Shown here piece by piece: positions 60,194 to 64,000 of a DNA stretch of 64,000 nt (within the stretch, counting starts at the first letter, position 1; each line of letters begins with the position of its first letter). Source of the stretch: Microbispora sp. H13382 (GTDB lineage Bacteria > Actinomycetota > Actinomycetes > Streptosporangiales > Streptosporangiaceae); the NCBI RefSeq assembly GCF_014161445.1, contig NZ_JABBXA010000002.1:186001-250000 (forward strand). Direction: 5' to 3'. Under the pieces are notes generated by a model that was not told the origin of the DNA, ran no database searches, and saw only the letters and a list, made by a program, of their open reading frames with translations. The translations under genes were made by a program, and so were the position numbers.

Positions 60194-60937
60194 GTGGTAC
60201 GCACCCTGGTGGTCAGGGGCCTGCTTCTGGGCCTGCTGGCCGGATTGATCGCGGGCGGCTTCGCTTTCGCTTTCGGCGAGCCGCGGGTCGACAGCGCGAT
60301 CGCGCTGGAGGAGGCCCACGTCGCGCACGACGCGCATGGTCACGACCGCGGCGAGGAGGAACTGGTCGGCAGACCGGGGCAGAAGGCCGGGTTGTTCCTC
60401 GCCACCGGCCTGTACGGGCTCGCTGTGGGAGGGATCTTCGCCCTCGCGTACGCGGGACTGCGCGGGCGGGTCGGCCCCCGGTCGGAGGGCGGGCTGGCAC
60501 TCGCCGCGGCAGGGACGGCGTTCGTGGCGGTGATTCTTGTGCCATTCGTGAAATATCCGGCCAACCCGCCGGCCGTCGGAGACCCGGAGACGATCAACAG
60601 CCGTACCGTGCTCTACGTGGTGATGGTCCTCGTCGGGCTCGCGGCGGCGGTGATCGCGGTGGCGACCGCCCGCAGGGTCACCGCGGGGCCCTGGGCGCGG
60701 TGGACCGCGGCGGCGCTGGCGTTCCTGGTCCCGGTGACAGCCGCCTGGACTCTGCTGCCCACCGTCGACGAGGTGCCCGAGGGCTTCCCCGCCACCTTGT
60801 TGTGGCAGTTCAGGCTCGCTTCGCTGGGGACCCAGCTGGTCTTCTGGACGGCCTTCGGCGTGTTGTTCGGGTGGGTGAGCGACCGGGCGGCGGGACGTGC
60901 GCGGGCCGTCCCGGCCACCGCCGCCACGCCGATCTGA
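60194..60937 (+). CDS. cbtA: CbtA cobalt transporter subunit
   Basis: A 247-residue membrane protein with five helices: VRTLVVRGLLLGLLAGLIAG, GLFLATGLYGLAVGGIFALA, AVILVPFVKYPANPPAVGD (the family signature), then two more. A His-rich loop (EEAHVAHDAHGHD) lies between helices 1 and 2. The GTG start at 60194 is 8 bp after cbtB. Confidence 0.9.
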   Translation: MVRTLVVRGLLLGLLAGLIAGGFAFAFGEPRVDSAIALEEAHVAHDAHGHDRGEEELVGRPGQKAGLFLATGLYGLAVGGIFALAYAGLRGRVGPRSEGGLALAAAGTAFVAVILVPFVKYPANPPAVGDPETINSRTVLYVVMVLVGLAAAVIAVATARRVTAGPWARWTAAALAFLVPVTAAWTLLPTVDEVPEGFPATLLWQFRLASLGTQLVFWTAFGVLFGWVSDRAAGRARAVPATAATPI

Positions 60938-60947
60938 GCCGGGCACG

Positions 60948-61505
60948 GTGCTGCTCGTTCGGCATGCCGGTACGCCGGAGATGCGGGCCGCCCGATTTCC
61001 CCTGGCCGATCGGGACGCCGACGCGGCGAGCCTGGCCAGGGCCGCCGCTCTGGCTCCGATGACGGCGGGCTCGGCCGGGTGGGCCGGTCCCGCCGTTGCC
61101 GCGCGCCAGACCGCCGCCGCCATCGGTCTGGAGGCGCGGGTGGCGCCGGCGCTCGCCGAGGTGGACGTCGGCCGGTGGCGCGGCCTGCCGTACGAGCAGG
61201 TCGCGCGGGAGGAGCCGGACGCCTTGGTGAGCTGGCTTACCGACCCGCACGTGGTTCCGCACGGCGGTGAGAGCCTGGCCGCGCACGCCGAGCGGGTCGC
61301 CGCCTGGCTCGACCTGGTGCGCGCGGAGCCCGGCGTCGTCGCCGTGTGCGACGCGGGCACGATCCGGGCGGCGATCGGCCATGCGCTGGGGCTCGATCCG
61401 CTGGGCGCCGCTCTCTTCGATCTCGCGCCGCTGTCGGTCACCGAGTTGCTAGCCACGCGGAGCGGCTGGCGGGTCGCCTACGTCAACCGGAAGGTCCCGT
61501 CGTGA
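60948..61505 (+). CDS. Histidine-phosphatase-like protein
   Basis: A 185-residue member of the phosphoglycerate-mutase clan: LLVRHAGTPEMRAARFPLAD at the N-terminus replaces the usual RHG with RHA, ALAEVDVGRWRGL and AVCDAGTIRAAIGHALGL follow, with D in place of the second catalytic His (usually SHG). These changes may weaken phosphatase activity. Its place after cbtA suggests a B12 link, for example CobC-like, but this is inference. GTG start chosen at 60948. Confidence 0.78.
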   Translation: MLLVRHAGTPEMRAARFPLADRDADAASLARAAALAPMTAGSAGWAGPAVAARQTAAAIGLEARVAPALAEVDVGRWRGLPYEQVAREEPDALVSWLTDPHVVPHGGESLAAHAERVAAWLDLVRAEPGVVAVCDAGTIRAAIGHALGLDPLGAALFDLAPLSVTELLATRSGWRVAYVNRKVPS

Positions 61506-61793
61506 GCCGGTCCGCGCCGAACGGCCGGACATCTGGCGGAAATGGCGATCCCTCTGAGTCGGCCGAGGGCTGACTTCGGCCGGGCGCCTGCCGAAAGGCG
61601 CCCGGTGCCCACCGTGGGCCCGACGAGTTCCGCGGACATGCACGAATGCGAGTTTCCTCGCCGGACGGCGCACGGATCGGGCCGGACTTCTTCCCAATCC
61701 TTCTCGGATGAGATGAGTGCGGCGGATTTCCGGCCGGACCGGGAGTTTCGCGCGGATGACGAATGAGGCGTCACCCGATGAGAAACTTGGCAT

Positions 61794-62990
61794 GTGGAGA
61801 CTTCGGTGCCAGGGCGAGCCGAAACACGGCTCCAGGCCAAAATCCTGACGCGATTGCGAGACGCCGGTCCGCAATCTCGCATTCAGCTGTCGGAACACTT
61901 CGAAGTGTCACGAACGACGATCGGGACCGAACTCGGCCGGCTCACGGCGCTTCATCTCGTCGAGGAAATCGGACCGGCCGCGTCCCGCGGAGGCCGCCGC
62001 TCGACCGTCATCGATCTCGCCGGTCACGTTCGGTTCGTCGGCATAGCCATCGGTGCGACCTCTGTCTCCACCGCGGTCACCGATGGCCGGCTGCGAGTTC
62101 TCGCGTTCGAACGCACCGAATGCGACGTACGCCGGGGGCCTGAGCCGGTGCTCGAACTCGCCGCGGAACAGACCCGGCGGCTGCTCGTGAAATTGGGAGT
62201 GGACAGGCCGCTGGGAGTCGGCGTGGGCGTGCCCGGCCCGGTGGACTTCTCCCGCGGTATCCCGGTGTCGCCGCCGATCATGCCGGGATGGGACGGTTAT
62301 CCGGCCCGCGATCTGCTCGGGCGGCGGTTCGATTGTCCGGTCTTACTGGACAACGATGTCAATGTAATGGCACTCGGCGAACAACACGCCGGTGCGGCGG
62401 GTACCGTGGAGAACTTCCTGTTCGTCAAGGTCGGCACGGGCATCGGCTGCGGAATCGTGGCCAAGGGTGAGCTCTATCGCGGCATGGACGGATGTGCGGG
62501 GGATATCGGACACATCCCGGTCGCCGATTCGGTCGCCGTCTGCGCGTGCGGCAACACGGGATGCCTGGAGGCGTCCTTCGGCGGCGACGCGCTCGCTCGC
62601 GACGCCCTCGCCACGGCCCAGTCAGGGCGCTCGCCCCTGCTCCGGGAACTCCTCGAACGCACCGGGACGCTCACCGCCGCCGATGTGGGGGAGGCGGTCG
62701 GCGCCGGGGACGCGACGTCCGTCCAGATGGTGCGCGACGGGGGACGGCGGGTGGGCGAGGTTCTGGCGGGCCTGGTGTCGTTCTTCAACCCGAGCCTCAT
62801 CGTCCTGGGTGGCGGGCTCACGCTGCTGGGCCACGTCCTGCTCGCCGAGATCCGCGGGGCGATCTACCGGCGCTCGCTGCCGCTCGCCACCAGGAACCTG
62901 CCGATCATGATGAGCGATCTCGGCCCGCAGGCCGGCGTTATCGGGGCGGCCAGACTCGTGAGTCAGGAGGTCTACGGGGTCGCCCGGTGA
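61794..62990 (+). CDS. ROK-family transcriptional regulator/sugar kinase
   Basis: A 398-residue protein. N-terminal winged HTH (about 10-70): ILTRLRDAGPQSRIQLSEHF, SRTTIGTELGRLTALHLV. The ROK domain has an ATP/sugar site (GVGVGVPGPVDFSRG, VLLDNDVNVMALGEQ) and the zinc motif GHIPVADSVAVCACGNTGCL. It probably represses sugar-use genes. The GTG at 61794 is chosen; 288 bp upstream hold no gene. Confidence 0.9.
   Translation: METSVPGRAETRLQAKILTRLRDAGPQSRIQLSEHFEVSRTTIGTELGRLTALHLVEEIGPAASRGGRRSTVIDLAGHVRFVGIAIGATSVSTAVTDGRLRVLAFERTECDVRRGPEPVLELAAEQTRRLLVKLGVDRPLGVGVGVPGPVDFSRGIPVSPPIMPGWDGYPARDLLGRRFDCPVLLDNDVNVMALGEQHAGAAGTVENFLFVKVGTGIGCGIVAKGELYRGMDGCAGDIGHIPVADSVAVCACGNTGCLEASFGGDALARDALATAQSGRSPLLRELLERTGTLTAADVGEAVGAGDATSVQMVRDGGRRVGEVLAGLVSFFNPSLIVLGGGLTLLGHVLLAEIRGAIYRRSLPLATRNLPIMMSDLGPQAGVIGAARLVSQEVYGVAR

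Positions 62991-64000
<1,010 letters not shown>

Overview
The window is the replication-origin region of a high-GC actinomycete chromosome. The order parB-parA-rsmG-jag-yidC-yidD-rnpA-rpmH-dnaA-oriC-dnaN-gnd-recF-dciA(DUF721)-gyrB-gyrA-DUF3566-tRNA-Ile is the classical actinobacterial oriC neighbourhood. GTG/TTG starts, Streptomyces-type parS sites, a 6-phosphogluconate dehydrogenase between dnaN and recF and an aminotransferase/Ddl pair beyond parB fit a filamentous, spore-forming actinomycete. I infer Streptosporangiales or a relative; the species cannot be read from this sequence.

Layout. (1) 1-22 kb is the core: an acetyltransferase cut by the window edge, a PLP aminotransferase, D-Ala-D-Ala ligase, the leftward parB/parA/rsmG/jag/yidC/yidD/rnpA/rpmH cluster, and the rightward dnaA-oriC-dnaN-gnd-recF-dciA-gyrBA cluster. 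DnaA boxes lie in the dnaA-dnaN gap and also inside coding sequence (dnaA domain II, recF, dciA, DUF3566). (2) 22.0-23.8 kb is a small decayed integrative element in tRNA-Ile, bounded by a 28-bp direct repeat, with a broken tyrosine recombinase and one membrane-protein gene. (3) 23.9-29.4 kb is an arsenic cluster: arsI, a Cys-rich arsR, an arsenic-type aquaporin, arsC, a second arsR and arsM, followed by pieces of a broken arsN and a PRC-barrel gene. (4) 29.4-46.8 kb is a metal-resistance and efflux island: a PadR/HAAS pair, a CsoR copper regulon (csoR, copZ, MFS exporter, M56 peptidase, DUF4396 protein, four CsoR-type boxes and a CopZ remnant without its cysteines), a TetR-controlled exporter, a P1B-4 ATPase with an NmtR/CzrA-like regulator, a TetR/methyltransferase pair, a P1B-5 ATPase with a hemerythrin tail, and a CtpE-like ATPase. 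A broken copy of the PRC-barrel locus at 46.8-47.1 kb repeats 27.4-28.5 kb in direct orientation. (5) 47.1-55.0 kb holds hydrolases, an XRE regulator, a LysE remnant and a TetR-controlled quaternary-amine (carnitine/betaine type) cluster in which the beta-keto-acid cleavage enzyme has lost its N-terminal half. (6) 55.3-59.8 kb encodes a 1,390-residue hybrid kinase/phosphatase and a STAS anti-anti-sigma protein. (7) 59.8-61.5 kb is a cobalamin-riboswitch-controlled cbtB-cbtA-histidine phosphatase group. (8) A ROK regulator and the 5' part of argG close the window.

How the parts work together. The core genes start replication, segregate the origin through ParB-parS and control supercoiling. The accessory part is a mosaic of modules, each with its own local repressor: ArsR for As, CsoR for Cu, an NmtR-like ArsR for Co/Ni/Zn, TetR for exporters and amine catabolism. 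Several modules were clearly rearranged by deletion and duplication. I see no CRISPR array and no intact transposase.
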